A stretch of DNA of 64,000 nucleotides. Source: Sanguibacter hominis ATCC BAA-789. GTDB lineage: Bacteria; Actinomycetota; Actinomycetes; Actinomycetales; Cellulomonadaceae. The translations under genes were made by a program, and so were the position numbers. The notes under the pieces were generated by a model. The model searched no databases. It was not told the DNA's origin and worked only from the letters and a program-made list of their open reading frames with translations. Every line of letters starts with the position of its first letter. Positions within the stretch are counted from its first letter, which is position 1. The stretch is taken from the NCBI RefSeq assembly GCF_012396185.1, contig NZ_JAAXOW010000001.1, positions 682,001 to 746,000 on the forward strand, given 5' to 3'. Below are positions 62,773 to 64,000 of the stretch, piece by piece.

Positions 62773-62862
62773 CTGTGGAAGTCCTGTCCCTGTTCACCGT
62801 CGATGCGACTGACTGCCGACTGTCGCGAGAGCACCGCTCAAGAACCGGCGCACCGCGGAATC

Positions 62863-62868
62863 AGGTTA
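62863..62868 (-). promoter_or_regulatory. Candidate -10 element of the PFNA-like operon
   Basis: TAACCT preceded by TG (extended -10 type, TGTAACCT) on the minus strand, about 90 nt before the GTG of the RDD-FHA gene. No clear -35 box. Confidence 0.35.
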
Positions 62869-62905
62869 CACGGCAGCCCGGCGAGCGCCTCTTGGCGGCC
62901 ACAGG

Positions 62906-63931
62906 TCAGGAAGCCCGGTCGACCAGGGCGTTCGCGAACGACTCGAGGGCCGCCCGGACAGGCCCCTCGGGAAGCCCCGCCACCTGGTCGACAGCCTCGC
63001 GCGCCCAGCGCGTCGCGACCTGGCGGGTCTCCTCGACCACGTCGTGCCGGCGCAGGCGCTCGACGACGCCCGCGAGGACCTCGTCCGAGCTCAGGTCACC
63101 GTCCAGCAGGGCGGCGAGCTCAGCATCCTCGGCCGAGCCCTCCCCCGACGCGACGCGGGCCCGCAGCAGCAGCGTCGGCATCGTCGGCACGCCCTCCCGC
63201 AGGTCCGTGCCGGGCGTCTTGCCCGTCACCTCCGCAGGCGACGTGAGGTCGATGACGTCGTCGGCGAGCTGGAACGCCACACCCACCCGCTCGCCGTACT
63301 CCGCGACCATGTCCGCGTACGCCTCGTCGGCGCCCGCGAACCACGCACCGAAGCGCGCGGAGGTCGCGAGGAGCGACGCCGTCTTGTCCGCGAGGACCTG
63401 GATGTAGTGCGCGACCGGGTCGTCACCCTCACCCGGGCCGACAGACTCGCGCAGCTGGCCGAGGCACAGCCGCTCGAACGTTCGCGCCTGCAGCTCGACC
63501 GCCTGCGGGCCGAGGCCCGCGACAGTGAGCGAGGCACGCGCGAAAAGCAAGTCTCCCGTGAGGATCGCGACGTTGTTGCCCCACAGCTCGTGCGCCGCAG
63601 GAGCACCCCGACGCAAGGGCGCGGAGTCCATGACGTCGTCGTGGTAGAGCGACGCGAGGTGCGTCAGCTCGACCACGACCGCGGCGTCGAGCACCTCGGT
63701 CGCGTCCGCCTCGCCCAGCTCGGCGCACAGGAGCGTCAGCAGCGGCCGCAACCTCTTGCCCCCCGCGCTCATCAGGTGCCGCGACGTGGCGTCGGCGAGC
63801 GAGTCGGCGTGGCGTGCTGCGTCGTGCAGGCGCTCCTCGACCGAGGCGAGGCGGGTAGCTAGGCGCTGCGCGAGGGCGTCGTCAGGAACGGGGAAGCCGA
63901 CTGCGCCGCGGGCGTCGTGGGAACGGGTCAC
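62906..63931 (-). CDS. trans-polyprenyl diphosphate synthase
   Basis: Prenyl-chain-elongating enzyme of 341 residues, probably making the menaquinone side chain. The first Asp-rich motif is LASLYHDDVMDSAPLRRG (DDxxD) and the second LADDVIDLTS (DDxxD). GGKRLRPLLTLLCAELG is the Lys/Arg diphosphate-binding segment. The Ala/Ser pair before the first motif (LTHLA) favours a long-chain product, but length cannot be fixed. GTG at 63931 overlaps the stop of nuoN (GTGA), a gene order seen in other actinobacteria that ties quinone synthesis to complex I. Confidence 0.92.
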   Translation of the reverse strand: MTRSHDARGAVGFPVPDDALAQRLATRLASVEERLHDAARHADSLADATSRHLMSAGGKRLRPLLTLLCAELGEADATEVLDAAVVVELTHLASLYHDDVMDSAPLRRGAPAAHELWGNNVAILTGDLLFARASLTVAGLGPQAVELQARTFERLCLGQLRESVGPGEGDDPVAHYIQVLADKTASLLATSARFGAWFAGADEAYADMVAEYGERVGVAFQLADDVIDLTSPAEVTGKTPGTDLREGVPTMPTLLLRARVASGEGSAEDAELAALLDGDLSSDEVLAGVVERLRRHDVVEETRQVATRWAREAVDQVAGLPEGPVRAALESFANALVDRAS

Positions 63932-64000
63932 GGTATGAACTTAGCCGCCTCAGCGACCAGATCGAGAACCGGCCCCGGGAGGACACCGAGGACGATCGTC
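63928..64000 (-). CDS. nuoN: NADH-quinone oxidoreductase subunit N, C-terminal end only
   Basis: Only the last 23 codons before the stop lie in the window. They read TIVLGVLPGPVLDLVAEAAK and then FIP-stop, matching the end of the last helix and tail of actinobacterial NuoN (LGVLPGPLLDL pattern). The stop overlaps the start of the polyprenyl synthase gene by GTGA. The rest of the gene and the nuo operon lie beyond the right edge. Identity rests on this short tail plus the gene order. Confidence 0.6.
   Translation of the reverse strand, partial: TIVLGVLPGPVLDLVAEAAKFIP

Overview
The window is very GC-rich, densely packed DNA with many GTG starts and 1-4 nt ATGA, GTGA and TGATG gene overlaps. 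Gene content points to a high-GC actinobacterium: a PFNA-type kinase/FN3 cluster, FprA, a nuoN-polyprenyl synthase junction, RecQ with a C-terminal HRDC domain, and many leaderless starts. It is most likely a Micrococcales member of the Cellulomonas type. The genus is inferred from gene content and style; no rRNA is present to confirm it. I see no insertion sequence, prophage, CRISPR array or replication origin, and no stretch above 300 nt without a gene. The longest gaps are 8991-9248, 17927-18203, 6136-6367 and 46334-46564; each is described below.

Layout. 1-6135 (minus): phosphate uptake operon in the order pstC-pstA-pstS-second PstS-like secreted protein, behind a three-unit candidate PHO box. 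6368-8990 (plus): AEC-family carrier and an FAD-binding dehydrogenase, then a hairpin region that may encode a 6C-like small RNA on the minus strand. 9249-17926: SWIM/SNF2 helicase, thioredoxin, a TM0106-family nuclease-helicase, a small membrane protein and thymidine kinase. 18204-23583 (plus): complete livKHMGF branched-chain amino acid ABC operon with a strong hairpin after livK and a terminator shared with recQ (23654-25588, minus).

25660-31784 is the most unusual block. A plus-strand operon (ATP-grasp enzyme, processive GT2 glycosyltransferase, membrane-anchored probable TIM-barrel protein) runs head-on, with 3 nt between stop codons, into a minus-strand operon. That operon encodes a membrane histidine kinase and a response regulator whose output domain is a PIG-L/LmbE zinc deacetylase instead of a DNA-binding domain. 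Together they look like a surface-glycan module with deacetylation under direct phosphorelay control. 31946-37775 (plus) follows: three tandem paralogous single-pass membrane proteins with beta-propeller-like ectodomains.

37821-46333 holds housekeeping and stress genes: GlsB/YeaQ-like protein, PfkB kinase and family-5 uracil-DNA glycosylase sharing a 29-nt divergent leaderless promoter, SHOCT protein, tRNA-Tyr, RarD, YajQ, HAD phosphatase, Map, HtpX behind an ECF SigE-type promoter, and FprA.

46565-62772 (minus) is a PFNA-like cluster: RDD-FHA protein, PP2C phosphatase, FHA protein, Ser/Thr kinase, a giant PQQ-like/Ig/FN3 surface protein, MoxR ATPase, DUF58 protein and TgpA-like transglutaminase. 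The giant gene carries an apparent 1-nt frameshift at a 6-C tract, and the transglutaminase has lost all three catalytic residues. The window closes with a polyprenyl diphosphate synthase overlapping the 3' end of nuoN, which links quinone side-chain synthesis to the respiratory chain.
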